Assembly: GCF_000307775.2 (NCBI RefSeq)
Contig: NZ_KK020675.1
Coordinates: forward strand, 685,281 to 749,280
DNA length: 64,000 nt
Reading direction: 5' to 3'
DNA from: Stutzerimonas stutzeri KOS6
GTDB lineage: Bacteria > Pseudomonadota > Gammaproteobacteria > Pseudomonadales > Pseudomonadaceae
Shown here piece after piece: positions 36,807 to 46,021 of the stretch; positions within the stretch are counted from its first letter, which is position 1, and each line of letters begins with the position of its first letter. Made by a program: the position numbers and the translations under genes. The notes under the pieces were generated by a model. The model made no database searches, was not told the DNA's origin, and saw only the letters and a list, made by a program, of their open reading frames with translations.

Positions 36807-38331
36807 TTTGGGACGCAGCTTTCTCGCCGCGGTGGAGCGCCGCCCCGAGGCGGTAGCAATCAGTGACGGCGAACTGAAGAAGACCTATGCGGCCTGGTTC
36901 GACGACATCCAGCGCACAGCCCACGGGCTCGAGCGTCTCGGCCTCGGCCAGGGCGACCACCTGGTGGCCGTGATGCAGAACCGCTGGCAGATGGCGACGC
37001 TGCACTGGGCCTGCCAGTTCAGCGGCATCGTCATGACCCCGCTGAACTGGCGCTGCACGGCCGAAGACCTGGCCTGGTGCCTGGCCGATGCCGATGCCCG
37101 TGCGCTGGTCCACGACGACTCCGCCGCCGAAGCGGTAATGGCCTGCGGCGAACTGCAGATTCCGTGCATCGCCGTGGGCGCGTCGCTGGCCGGCGGCGCG
37201 CTGAGCTTCGAACAGCTGTGCGCCGAGGCGCCGGCCGAAACCATCCTGCGCGCCGGTCCCGAGGACTGGTCGCTGATGCTCTATACCTCCGGCACCACCA
37301 GCCGGCCCAAGGGCGTGCCGCGCCGGCACCGCGCCGAACGCGCGGCGGCGGTGGCGCACGTGGCGCAGAACCTCTATGGCCACGAGGAATGCACCCTCGG
37401 CGTGATGCCGCTGTATCACACCATGGGCGTGCGCTCGCTGCTGTCGATGGCCCTCATCGACGGACACTTCGTCTGCGTGCCGAAATTCGACGTCGAAGCC
37501 ACGCTGGAGGCCATCGAGCGTGAAAAGATCAGCAATCTGTACCTGGTGCCGACCCTCTATCACATGCTCATCGAGCACCCGGCGTTCAGCGCCGAGCGGG
37601 TCGCCAGCGTACGCAAGATCGGCTTCGCCGGCGCGCCCATGAGCGATGGCCTGATGCGCCGGGTCGAGGCGGCCTTCCAGCCCGAACTGTTCGTCAACCA
37701 TTACGGCAGCTCGGAGATCTACACCTTCACCATCGACCAGCTCGCGGCACGCAAGCCCGGCTCGTCGGGCCGCTGCGCACTGAACCAGCGGATTCGCGTG
37801 GTCGGCCTCGATGCCCAGTCGCCGTCCCAGTTCGCCAAGCCCAACGAGGAAGGCCAGATCATCGCCGACCTGGCCAGCGACGAAGCCTTCGAGGGCTACT
37901 GGAAGCGCCCCGACGCCGATGCCAAGTCGCTGCGCGAGGGCTGGTACTTCACCGGCGACACCGGCTATTTCGATGACGACGGCGACCTCTTCGTCACCGG
38001 CCGGGTCGACGACCTGATCATCACCGGCGGCGAGAACGTCAGCCCGGCGGAGATCGAGAACACGCTCTCGCTGCATCCCGCGGTCGAGGAAGTCGCGGTG
38101 GTCGGCCTGCCCGACGAACAGTGGGGCAAGCTGATCGCCGCCTTCATCAAGCTGCGCTACCCGGTCAGCGAAGAAGAACTCGACGCGCACTGCGTCGCCT
38201 CCGGCCTGGCGCGCTTCAAGCGCCCGCGCCGCTACGAATTCATCGAGCAGATTCCCAAATCCCCCGTCGGCAAGATCCTGCGCCGCGTGCTGGTGGCCCA
38301 GTACGGAGACGTACTCAAGGCCGCCAATTGA
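36799..38331 (+). CDS. hmfD: acyl-CoA ligase (2-furoate-CoA ligase HmfD-like)
   Basis: 510 residues, ANL superfamily. A3 motif LYTSGTTSRPKGVPRRH near 158, A5 YGSSE near 302, A8 hinge GRVDDLIITGGENVSPAEIE near 406, A10 lysine in PKSPVGKILRR near 490. Close in overall sequence style to 4-chlorobenzoate/benzoate-CoA ligases. Would activate furoate (or a similar ring acid) to its CoA thioester with ATP. Position directly behind a Mo-hydroxylase and before an ECH enzyme is the hmfABCDE order. Confidence 0.78.
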   Translation: MFDLGRSFLAAVERRPEAVAISDGELKKTYAAWFDDIQRTAHGLERLGLGQGDHLVAVMQNRWQMATLHWACQFSGIVMTPLNWRCTAEDLAWCLADADARALVHDDSAAEAVMACGELQIPCIAVGASLAGGALSFEQLCAEAPAETILRAGPEDWSLMLYTSGTTSRPKGVPRRHRAERAAAVAHVAQNLYGHEECTLGVMPLYHTMGVRSLLSMALIDGHFVCVPKFDVEATLEAIEREKISNLYLVPTLYHMLIEHPAFSAERVASVRKIGFAGAPMSDGLMRRVEAAFQPELFVNHYGSSEIYTFTIDQLAARKPGSSGRCALNQRIRVVGLDAQSPSQFAKPNEEGQIIADLASDEAFEGYWKRPDADAKSLREGWYFTGDTGYFDDDGDLFVTGRVDDLIITGGENVSPAEIENTLSLHPAVEEVAVVGLPDEQWGKLIAAFIKLRYPVSEEELDAHCVASGLARFKRPRRYEFIEQIPKSPVGKILRRVLVAQYGDVLKAAN

Positions 38332-38356
38332 AGCCCATTCGACAAGAGGAAAGACC

Positions 38357-39160
38357 ATGAACGACAGCAACCTCGAACAGTTTCTCGCCAGCGAATTCGA
38401 CGGCTTCACCGTTGAACTGGATACCGCTCGCGAGCGCGCCGACATCATTCTCGGGCGCCCGCCGTATAACGTCATCGCCATGAGCCAGCGCGAGACGCTG
38501 CGCCAGGTATTCGAGGCGCTCGATGCGCATCCCGGCGTGCGTGTGATCGTGCTGCGTGCCCAGGGTGAGCATTTCTCCAGCGGCGGGGACATCAGGGGCT
38601 TCCTCGAGGCCTCGCCGGAGCACGTCTCCAAACTGGCCTGGAACGTCGCCGCGCCGGAGCGCTGCAGCAAGCCGGTGATCGTCGCCAACCGCGGCTACAC
38701 CTTTGGCGTCGGCTTCGAACTGTCGCTGGCCTGCGACTTCCGCATCGCCTCGGAAACCGCCCGCTACGCACTGCCCGAGCAGAATCTGGGGCAGATCCCC
38801 GGCTCCGGCGGTTCGGCACGCCTGCAGAAGATGATCGGCATCACCCGCACCAAGCACATGGTCATGCGCGCCAAGCGGGTCACCGGCCAACAGGCCTATG
38901 ACTGGGGCTTCGTCACCGAATGCGTGCCGGACGCCGAGCTGGAAAGCACGGTCGATGCGCTGGTCGACGAACTGCGCCGCTTCTCGCCGCTGGCCCAGCG
39001 CACCGCGAAGAAGCTGATCAACGACAACGAGGATGCGCCGCTGAAGGTCGCCATCGAGATGGAAGGCCACTGCTACAGCCGCCTGCGCAGCTCGGCCGAC
39101 TTCAAGGAAGGCGTCGAGGCATTCCACGGCAAGCGGCCAGCGGTTTTCCGCGGCGAATAA
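38357..39160 (+). CDS. hmfE: enoyl-CoA-hydratase-family enzyme (2-oxoglutaroyl-CoA hydrolase HmfE-like)
   Basis: 267 residues, crotonase fold. Oxyanion-hole strands GEHFSSGGDIRGF and GYTFGVGFELSLACDFRIAS are conserved; the C-terminus HCYSRLRSSADFKEGVEAF is typical of ring-processing crotonases. In the furoate pathway HmfE handles the ring-opened/lactone product of 5-hydroxy-2-furoyl-CoA and releases 2-oxoglutarate. AGAGGAAAG lies shortly before the ATG. Confidence 0.76.
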   Translation: MNDSNLEQFLASEFDGFTVELDTARERADIILGRPPYNVIAMSQRETLRQVFEALDAHPGVRVIVLRAQGEHFSSGGDIRGFLEASPEHVSKLAWNVAAPERCSKPVIVANRGYTFGVGFELSLACDFRIASETARYALPEQNLGQIPGSGGSARLQKMIGITRTKHMVMRAKRVTGQQAYDWGFVTECVPDAELESTVDALVDELRRFSPLAQRTAKKLINDNEDAPLKVAIEMEGHCYSRLRSSADFKEGVEAFHGKRPAVFRGE

Positions 39161-39260
39161 GCCCCGCGGCGGATGACCGCCGCCTGCACGCGTGCCACCC
39201 GGCCCCGGGTGGCACGCGGCGAACGAGCGAACGCAAACAACAACAAGCGAAGGCGTTGCC

Positions 39261-40487
39261 ATGACCCAGAATCTCTCCCACCCAGCCGTGGGCAAATCCC
39301 CCGCCACCGGCGAGCCCACGCTGCGCCGGGCGTTCAATTCCAAGTCCATCAGTGCCGGCGTGGTGGCCGCGCTGTTCGGTTGCACCGGGCCGGCCCTGGT
39401 GGTGATCAACGCCGCCGAAGCCGGACGCCTGAGCAATGCCCAGACGGTCGCCTGGCTGTTCGCGATCTACGTGCTCGGTGGGTTGATCAGCCTGTTCCTG
39501 GCGCTGCGCTACCGGCAACCGATCTGTGGCGCCTACACCATTCCCGGCGCCGCGATTCTCGCGGCCTCGCTCACCGTCATTCCTTTCAGCGATGCAGTAG
39601 GCGCGTTCATCATGAGCGGCTTGCTGGTCTTCGTGCTGGGTATCACCGGGTTGATCGGCCGACTGATGCGCTGGCTGCCGATGCCGATCGTGATGGCGAT
39701 GATCGCCGGGGCGTTGATCCGCTTCGCCACGGGTGCCATCGACGCCATCGTCAGCGCGCCGCTGATTGCCGGTGTCGCCGCACTGAGCTTCTTTGTGGTC
39801 ACACGACTCACTCGCGCCGTGCCGCCGGTGCTGGTCGCCGGTGTGGTCGGGCTGGTGATGGCCTTCGCCCTCGGCCAGCTACAGCCGGCCGATGTGAACA
39901 TCGCCTGGGTGATGCCCGCACTCACCGCACCGAGCTTTTCGCTCGATGCCTTCCTGGCCATCACCATTCCGCTCACGGCGCTGGTGATCGGTGCGGAAAA
40001 CGCCCAGGCCACCGGCGTGCTGATGGCCGAAGGGTATCGTCCGCCGGTCAATGCGATGACCGTCATCAGCGGCATCGGCGGCGTGCTGGCCGGCCTGCTG
40101 GGGGGCCACAACGCCAATATCGCCGGGCCGATGACGGCGATCTGCTCGTCCGAGCAGGCCGGCGACGATCCGCGGTTGCGTTATGGCGCGGCGCTGGTCA
40201 ACGGCGTGCTGTTTGCCCTCTTCGGTCTGTTCGCCGGTCTCGCGGTGCCGTTCATCCTGGCTTTCCCGAAGGCGTTGATCGTGGTGGTGGCCGGGCTGGC
40301 CATGATCGGAGTGCTGCTCGGCTCGCTGCAGCAGGCGTTCCAGAAAGGCGGTGCCTGTCAGATCGGCGCTTTCGTGGCGCTGGCAGTGGCCATGAGCCAA
40401 TTCTCGCTGCTGGGCATCAGCTCGCCGTTCTGGGCGCTGCTGTCCGGCGTCGCGGTGTCCTGGTTGCTCGGCGAGATCGAACGCTGA
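39261..40487 (+). CDS. BenE-family benzoate/H+ symporter
   Basis: 408 residues, about 11-12 membrane segments, BenE family (FGCTGPALVVINAAEAG; PICGAYTIPGAAILAAS; GGHNANIAGPMTAICSS). Probably imports the ring carboxylic acid degraded here; benzoate itself is possible, but no benzoate dioxygenase is nearby. GAAGG lies 8 nt before the ATG. Its last 13 codons and the REP element behind it are tandemly duplicated. Confidence 0.85.
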   Translation: MTQNLSHPAVGKSPATGEPTLRRAFNSKSISAGVVAALFGCTGPALVVINAAEAGRLSNAQTVAWLFAIYVLGGLISLFLALRYRQPICGAYTIPGAAILAASLTVIPFSDAVGAFIMSGLLVFVLGITGLIGRLMRWLPMPIVMAMIAGALIRFATGAIDAIVSAPLIAGVAALSFFVVTRLTRAVPPVLVAGVVGLVMAFALGQLQPADVNIAWVMPALTAPSFSLDAFLAITIPLTALVIGAENAQATGVLMAEGYRPPVNAMTVISGIGGVLAGLLGGHNANIAGPMTAICSSEQAGDDPRLRYGAALVNGVLFALFGLFAGLAVPFILAFPKALIVVVAGLAMIGVLLGSLQQAFQKGGACQIGAFVALAVAMSQFSLLGISSPFWALLSGVAVSWLLGEIER

Positions 40488-40609
40488 GCGACAGGGTGGG
40501 CGCCCAGGAATCGCCGCCAGGGGGCGCCTCCCACAGGGTGCAGTGTGCACCGGCTGCTTCTTTGGGAGGCCCGACCTCGGGGCGATTCGGCCGAGTCTGC
40601 TTCGTAGCT
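40450..40609 (+). repeat. tandem duplication unit 1 (3' end of benE-like gene plus REP)
   Basis: About 160 bp from the last benE codons (TCGCGGTGTCCTGGTTGCTC) to TTCGTAGCT, repeated at 40617-40775 with a 167-bp period and a few substitutions. Contains the REP-like pair 40508-40588. Confidence 0.92.
40508..40588. repeat. paired inverted REP-like element
   Basis: GAATCGCCGCCAGGGGGCGC against TGGGAGGCCCGACCTCGGGG and GCGATTC; a variant of the window's REP family ending in GCGATTC instead of GCGATGC. Confidence 0.8.
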
Positions 40610-40616
40610 TCGGGCA

Positions 40617-40775
40617 TCGCGGTGTCCTGGTTGCTCGGCGAGATCGAACGCTGAGCGACAGGGTGGGCGCCCAGGGTCGCCGCCAGGGGGCGCCTCCCAC
40701 AAGGTTAAGTGTGCACCGGCTGCTTCTGTGGGAGACCCGACCTCGGGGCGATTCGGCCGAGTCTGCTTCGTAGCT
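40617..40775 (+). repeat. tandem duplication unit 2
   Basis: Second copy, including a non-translated copy of the benE 3' end with its TGA and the REP-like pair 40675-40754 (GTGGGAGACCCGACCTCGGG). Outside any reading frame that makes sense. Confidence 0.92.
40675..40754. repeat. paired inverted REP-like element, duplicated copy
   Basis: Copy of the preceding element produced by the 167-bp tandem duplication, with small changes in its loop (AAGGTTAAG). Confidence 0.8.
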
Positions 40776-41115
40776 AGAGCAGCACCTGATGACGCGTATC
40801 AAAATTCGTTAATGGCCAGGCACTTCGGCAGGCCCATAAGATGAACCTACCGAAGCACTCTGGTCCGGCGAGCCCCGGCCCCGAGACAACCGACAAAAAC
40901 AACAACGGTGATCATCATGAACAGCCACCCGCCCCGTGGGTTCATCCCCCGCCTTGCCATTGCCCCACCGGTGAGACCGCCGCGCCCGCATATGGGCCAC
41001 ACGCCCCTGCGCATCCGCACCGCCGAAGACCACTGACTGCCCAGCGCGGCACGCTCGCCGTGTAGCGCAGCACTCCGACTTCGGCCCCGGCCCTCACCCG
41101 ATACGGCAGACAATC
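40776..41115. promoter_or_regulatory. leader of the TRAP-TAXI operon with an inverted repeat
   Basis: No certain gene in these 340 bp. CTTCGGCAGG at 40823-40832 is matched by CCTACCGAAG at 40846-40855 (one mismatch, 13-nt spacer), a candidate operator or hairpin. A 39-codon frame at 40917-41036 is probably not a gene. Confidence 0.35.
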
Positions 41116-43074
41116 ATGAAAAACCTTGCCAACCCCGCCTCGTTCGTCGCGCTCTGCTGGGCGGCTTTCCAGATCTACATGGTCTACGGCACGCCGCTCG
41201 ACCTGATCGTCGCAGTGCCCATCCATATCATGTTCGGCGTCGTGCTGACGTTCATCACCCACCCGCTGCGCAAGGGCGAGGTCGGTCGCTTCACCTTCGC
41301 GCGGCTATCGGACTACCTGCTGGCTGCGGTCGCGGTCGCCATCGCGCTTCACTACCTGCGCAGCGGCGAGATGCTGAACATGCGCATCGCCATGGTCGAC
41401 CCCCTGACCACGCTGGACATGGTGGTCGGCATCGCCACCATCGTACTGGTGATCGAGGCCGTACGCCGCGCGCTGGGCATGGGCCTGACGGTGGTGATCC
41501 TGGTGTTCCTGGCCTACCAGTTCATCGGCCCGCAACTGCGCGAGATCCCGATGCTGGGCATCATCGGCCACGACGGTGAACCGAGCCGGCTGTTCTTCGA
41601 GACTTTCCTCGACATGCAAACGATGCAGAACGAGGGTGTGTTCGGCATTCCCAGCATCGTCTCCTACAACCAGGTCTTCTACTTCCTGCTGTTCGGTGCC
41701 TTCCTCCAGCTGTTCGGTGGCGGGCAGCTGTTCATGGACCTTTCGGTGCTGCTGGTAGGTCGTTTCCGTGGTGGCATGGCCAAGGTATCGATCGTGTCCT
41801 CCACGCTGTTCGGCTCGGTGAGCGGCAGTGCGACAGCGAATGCCGCGGTGATGGGCATGTTCACCATCCCGGCGATGAAGAAGTCCGGCATGAGCGCCGA
41901 AGAAGCCGCGGCAGTCGAGGCGACGTCCTCCACCGGCGGGCAGATCATGCCGCCGGTCATGGGAGCGGCGGCATTCCTGATCGCCCAGTTCATGGGCATC
42001 CCCTATGCCGAGGTGGCGATCGCCGCACTGATCCCGGCGCTGCTGTTCTACGTCGCGCTGTATTTCGTCGTCGACCTGCTGGCGCGGCGCAAGGGCCTGG
42101 CCGGACTGAAGCGTACGGAACTGGGCACCACCTGGGGCAGCGTGCTCAAGCGGTTGTACCTGTTGATTCCGGTATTCGTGCTGGTCTACCAGATCATGGC
42201 CGGCCGCGCACTGAGCTCGGCGACTCTGCAGGCAATCTGGATCACCTTGGTATTCGGCCTCTGCACCCGAGCCTGGGATGGCCTGCGGGCAGAAGGCGGC
42301 AGCGGCGTGCTGAAGGCCGCCGGATCGGTGTTCAGCGACTCGTTGCAGGCGCTGGACTCAGGTGCGCGCGGCGCTATCGCCGTGGCCATTCCCTGCGCCG
42401 GGGCCGGCATCGTGGTCGGCATCGCCTCGATCACCAACCTCGGTCTGACCTTCGGCAGCTTCGTCACGGCAATGTCCGGCGGCATGCTGATCCCGGCACT
42501 GCTGCTGGTGATGTTCATGGTCATCGTGATGGGCATGGGCATGCCGACCACCGCGGCCTACATCATGGGCGCGATCCTGGCGATCCCGGCCCTGGACAAA
42601 CTCGGCGTGCCAGCCCTCTCGGCGCATTTCTTCGTGCTTTATTTCGCGGCGCTGTCGATGGTCACGCCGCCAGTAGCACTGGCCGCTTTCGTCGCTGGAG
42701 GCATCGCCAAGGCCAATGTGTGGAAAACCGGCTGGGTAGCGTTCCGCTACAGCCTGGCCGGCTTTCTCGTCGCCTTCGCCTTCGTCTTCAGCCCGGCACT
42801 GCTGCTGCAGGGCGACTGGCAGGCAATCGTTCCGGCAGTGATCACTGCGCTGATCGGCTGCTACGCACTGGCCGGCTGCGTGGTGGGCTACCTGCGCGCC
42901 CGTAGCTCGCTGATCGAAACGCTGATTCTGTTCGTCGCCGCGGCGCTATTGATCACTCCGGTGATCAAGGCCTCGCTGGGCGGGCTGGTGCTGCTCTGCG
43001 CGGTCTGGGCCTGGCAAAGCCGCAAGGCCAGATCCACGCGGGCCGAATGTGTGCTGGGAAGGTCGGGCGCCTGA
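41116..43074 (+). CDS. TRAP transporter fused permease (4TM + 12TM)
   Basis: 652 residues, with about 16 or more membrane segments: small-subunit (DctQ-like) part at about 1-150 fused to a DctM-like large part. GSVSGSATANAAVMGMFTIP, ATSSTGGQIMPPVMGAAAFL and MGMGMPTTAAYIM are signatures of the TAXI-type fused permeases. Works with the TAXI binding protein that follows. Probably imports an organic acid using an ion gradient. Confidence 0.9.
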   Translation: MKNLANPASFVALCWAAFQIYMVYGTPLDLIVAVPIHIMFGVVLTFITHPLRKGEVGRFTFARLSDYLLAAVAVAIALHYLRSGEMLNMRIAMVDPLTTLDMVVGIATIVLVIEAVRRALGMGLTVVILVFLAYQFIGPQLREIPMLGIIGHDGEPSRLFFETFLDMQTMQNEGVFGIPSIVSYNQVFYFLLFGAFLQLFGGGQLFMDLSVLLVGRFRGGMAKVSIVSSTLFGSVSGSATANAAVMGMFTIPAMKKSGMSAEEAAAVEATSSTGGQIMPPVMGAAAFLIAQFMGIPYAEVAIAALIPALLFYVALYFVVDLLARRKGLAGLKRTELGTTWGSVLKRLYLLIPVFVLVYQIMAGRALSSATLQAIWITLVFGLCTRAWDGLRAEGGSGVLKAAGSVFSDSLQALDSGARGAIAVAIPCAGAGIVVGIASITNLGLTFGSFVTAMSGGMLIPALLLVMFMVIVMGMGMPTTAAYIMGAILAIPALDKLGVPALSAHFFVLYFAALSMVTPPVALAAFVAGGIAKANVWKTGWVAFRYSLAGFLVAFAFVFSPALLLQGDWQAIVPAVITALIGCYALAGCVVGYLRARSSLIETLILFVAAALLITPVIKASLGGLVLLCAVWAWQSRKARSTRAECVLGRSGA

Positions 43075-43112
43075 TGGCCCGGCCTCCAAAATCAACCGAG
43101 GAGAACAACAAA

Positions 43113-44105
43113 ATGATCAAAGCACTGAAGAAACACGCAGCGGTTGCGCTGCTGGGAACCATCGGACTGTGCGGCAGCGCGCTCGCCGCCGAACCGGTGA
43201 ACGTCAAATTCGCCGCCGGACCGACCGGCACCACCTGGTACGCCTATGCCGGCGCCCTGCGCGGCGAAATGCTCCAGCGCCTGCCGCAAGGCTCCACGGT
43301 GGACATCCAGGGCACCCCGATGGCGATCGCCAATACCAAGCTGCTGGCGGCCAAGCGCGCCGACATCGGGCTGATCTTCCCGCCAGTCGCCGCCTGGGCC
43401 CAGCAACCGTTCGGCCCGTTCCAACGCAAGATCGAGAACGTCCGCGGCCTGGTTGGCGGCCTCGACCAGTACTACCAGCGCATCACGGTGCAGAATGACA
43501 GCCCCATCCAGTCGATCGCCGAGATCAAGGAGAAAAAGCTGCCGGTGCGCATCGGTACCGGCCCACAGGGCAGCCTCAACGAATACATCGCCAAGCTGAT
43601 CCTCGAGGCCAACGGCCTGAGCTACGAGGCGATCGAGTCCTTTGGCGGCAGCATCAGCAAGTCCAGCCTGAGCATCCTGCAGGACCAGTTCGGCGACCGG
43701 AAGATCGACATGATCATCGGCATCACCACCGCTGGCCATCCGAATACCGCGCAGTTGTCGATCACCCCCGGGCAGCGCTTCCTCGACCTCAGCGACGAGG
43801 CCGTCACCTACCTCGAAAAGTTCGGTTTCGTCCGCGCCACCATGCCGTCCGGCATGTTCGAGAAGCAGGACAAGCCGGTCCGAGGCGTAGGCTTCAGCAC
43901 CTCGCTGTATGCCAATGACCAGGTTTCCGAAGACGATGCCTACGCCATCACCAAGGCCGTCATGGAAGGCCGTGAAGCGCTGCAGCGCTCGTTCGGCTCG
44001 ATGAAGGGCTGGACCGTCGAGGGCTCGGTCGAGCCGGTCAATCTTGCCGCGCCACTGCACCCGGGCGCCGAGAAGTTCTACCGCGAAGCCGGCCTGCTGA
44101 AGTAA
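43113..44105 (+). CDS. TAXI-family TRAP solute-binding protein
   Basis: 330 residues with GAGGAG upstream. Signal peptide (AAVALLGTIGLCGSALA), then the TAXI pattern VKFAAGPTGTTWYAYAGALR and VRIGTGPQGSLNEYIAKLIL. Periplasmic receptor for the fused permease encoded directly before it. A terminator follows immediately. Confidence 0.9.
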   Translation: MIKALKKHAAVALLGTIGLCGSALAAEPVNVKFAAGPTGTTWYAYAGALRGEMLQRLPQGSTVDIQGTPMAIANTKLLAAKRADIGLIFPPVAAWAQQPFGPFQRKIENVRGLVGGLDQYYQRITVQNDSPIQSIAEIKEKKLPVRIGTGPQGSLNEYIAKLILEANGLSYEAIESFGGSISKSSLSILQDQFGDRKIDMIIGITTAGHPNTAQLSITPGQRFLDLSDEAVTYLEKFGFVRATMPSGMFEKQDKPVRGVGFSTSLYANDQVSEDDAYAITKAVMEGREALQRSFGSMKGWTVEGSVEPVNLAAPLHPGAEKFYREAGLLK

Positions 44106-44113
44106 CCCCCCTT

Positions 44114-44146
44114 GCCGCGCGGCGACCGCCGCGTGGCTTTTTTTTT
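44114..44146 (+). terminator. intrinsic terminator after the TAXI gene
   Basis: GCCGCGCGGC and GCCGCGTGGC pair (one wobble) around GACC, followed by nine T. Confidence 0.92.
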
Positions 44147-44169
44147 GCCCGAGCTCAGTGAGGGATCAG

Positions 44170-45807
44170 ATGACAGCCGACAAGCGATCCGATGGCGGCC
44201 AGGCCATCGTCGAACTGCTCAGACGCAATGGCGTGGACAGGGTGTTCACGGTGCCCGGCGAAAGCTTCCTGCCGGTACTCGACGCGCTGCACGACGCCCC
44301 CGACATTGCCCTGGTGGTGTGTCGCCAGGAAGGCGGGGCGTCGATGATGGCCGAGGCCTATGCCAAGACCACCGGCCGCCCGGGCGTCTGCTTCGTCACC
44401 CGCGGGCCGGGCAGCGCCAACGCACTTGCGGGCCTGCATGTCGCCGCGCAGGACTCCACGCCGCTGCTGGTGTTCGTCGGTCAGGTGCCGCGCGGCTTCC
44501 AGCAACGCGAGGCCTGGCAGGAAGTCGATGTCGGTGCGCTGTTCGGCTCGGTGGCCAAGTGGGCCGCCGATATCCAGGATGCCGGGCGCCTTCCCGAGTT
44601 GCTTTCACGCGCCTTCACCACTGCCCGATCCGGTCGTCAGGGCCCGGTCGTGCTCGGGCTGCCGGAAGACCTGCTGTTCGAAACCGTAGATCCGCTGCCA
44701 CTGGCACCGGCGCCGGTCAATCAGGGCTACCCAGCGCCGTCGGCGATGGCGCAACTGCAGCAAATGGTGCATGAGGCACAACGGCCACTGGCGATTTTCG
44801 GTGGTTCTGGCTGGAGCGCCGACTGCCGCCAACAGCTGCAGCGCTTCGCCGAAGCGCAGGGCCTGCCGGTGGCCACCGCCTTCCGCCGCCAGGACCGCTT
44901 CGACAACCAGCACCCGAACTACGCTGGCGACGCCGGTCTGGGCATGAACCCCGCGCTCGCCACCATGATCCGGGAAGCCGACCTGCTGATCGCAGTCGGA
45001 ACCCGCCTGGGCGACATCACCACCCGCCACTACGAGCTGGTCGATGCGCCGCAGCCGCAGCAGCGACTGATACACATCCATCCGGATGCGCAGGAACCTG
45101 GCCGTGTGTACCGGCCGGACCTGGCCCTTTGCGCCTCGGTGGCAAATTTCGCCGAAGCCGCAGCCGAGCTGGCAGCGCCTCCCATACGGACCGACGAGCG
45201 CCAGACCTGGCTGACGCGAGCCCGCGAAATCCGTCAGGCCTGGCAGCAGCCGACCGCACTGCCAGGCCCACTCCAGCTCGGCGAGATCGTCGCCTGGATC
45301 GGTGACCGTTTGCCGGCCGATGCGGTTATCAGCAACGGCGCCGGTAACTACACACTCTGGGTCCACCGTTTCTACCCGTTCCGCGAGTGGGGCAGCCAAC
45401 TGGCACCGACCTCGGGCTCGATGGGCTACGGACTGCCTGCCGCGATTGCCGCCAAGCTTGCCGAGCCGTCGCGCCCGGCGGTGTGCTTCGCCGGCGACGG
45501 CTGCTTCCAGATGACCTGCCAGGAGCTGGCGACCGCCGTGCAGTACGCTGCCAACATCATCGTGATAGTGGTGAACAACGGCTCCTACGGCTCGATCCGT
45601 ATGCATCAGGACAAGCACTACCCTGGCCGGCGCTATGGCACCGACCTGGTCAACCCGGACATGGTCGCCCTCGCCCGGGCCTATGGCGCCGCTGCCGCTC
45701 GGGTGGAGCGCACCGAACAGTTCGCCGAAGTGTTCGAGCAGGCGCTGGCTTCCGACCGTCCGTTCCTCATCGAGGTAATGATCGACCCGGCGATCCTGCG
45801 GCCCTGA
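44170..45807 (+). CDS. thiamine-diphosphate-dependent enzyme (acetolactate synthase / benzoylformate decarboxylase type)
   Basis: 545 residues from the ATG at 44170 (GAGGGA 5 nt upstream; the GTG at 44158 is less likely). Catalytic Glu in VVCRQEGGASMMAEAYAKTT (E54), central domain FGGSGWSADCRQQL, and ThDP/Mg motif GDGCFQM...NNGSYGS near 440-467. The family includes acetolactate synthase, oxalyl-CoA, benzoylformate and related 2-oxoacid decarboxylases. In this locus a 2-oxoacid decarboxylase or carboligase making a furan aldehyde is plausible; substrate not readable. Confidence 0.82.
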   Translation: MTADKRSDGGQAIVELLRRNGVDRVFTVPGESFLPVLDALHDAPDIALVVCRQEGGASMMAEAYAKTTGRPGVCFVTRGPGSANALAGLHVAAQDSTPLLVFVGQVPRGFQQREAWQEVDVGALFGSVAKWAADIQDAGRLPELLSRAFTTARSGRQGPVVLGLPEDLLFETVDPLPLAPAPVNQGYPAPSAMAQLQQMVHEAQRPLAIFGGSGWSADCRQQLQRFAEAQGLPVATAFRRQDRFDNQHPNYAGDAGLGMNPALATMIREADLLIAVGTRLGDITTRHYELVDAPQPQQRLIHIHPDAQEPGRVYRPDLALCASVANFAEAAAELAAPPIRTDERQTWLTRAREIRQAWQQPTALPGPLQLGEIVAWIGDRLPADAVISNGAGNYTLWVHRFYPFREWGSQLAPTSGSMGYGLPAAIAAKLAEPSRPAVCFAGDGCFQMTCQELATAVQYAANIIVIVVNNGSYGSIRMHQDKHYPGRRYGTDLVNPDMVALARAYGAAAARVERTEQFAEVFEQALASDRPFLIEVMIDPAILRP

Positions 45808-45809
45808 GC

Positions 45810-45890
45810 GCATCGCCTCGAGGTCGGGCCTGGCCTCCCACAAAACCGTCAGTGCCCGACTTCTGGGAAGCGCGCCTCGCGGCGACTGGC
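45810..45890. repeat. degenerate paired REP element
   Basis: GCATCGCCTCGAGGTCGGGC with a 6-bp insertion, and CTGGGAAGCGCGCCTCGCGG inverted. It lies between the convergent ThDP-enzyme and SDR genes; the rest of 45891-46021 shows nothing. Confidence 0.7.
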
Positions 45891-46021
45891 GTGTAGGTGG
45901 GCTTGGCCACTTACCCCAACCGAGGGACGGTCTCGACCGCGCAGAGACTTCCACTGTACCGAGTCCATCGCGAACAAGGCTCCTTCATCCGGAGCCTACC
46001 CGCCCGTGGGCATCTGCCCGC

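Noticed and set aside
36559-38688. 709-codon open frame on the minus strand opposite the acyl-CoA ligase
   Set aside because: Mirror-frame artefact of high G+C DNA; the plus-strand ligase has all family motifs and the minus frame resembles nothing.
39173-40654. 493-codon plus-strand frame overlapping the BenE-like gene in another phase
   Set aside because: Arg/Pro-rich out-of-frame reading; the BenE frame has membrane segments and family motifs.
40917-41036. 39-codon frame ahead of the TRAP-TAXI operon
   Set aside because: Pro/Arg-rich, weak ribosome site, no recognisable homology; kept only as part of the leader.
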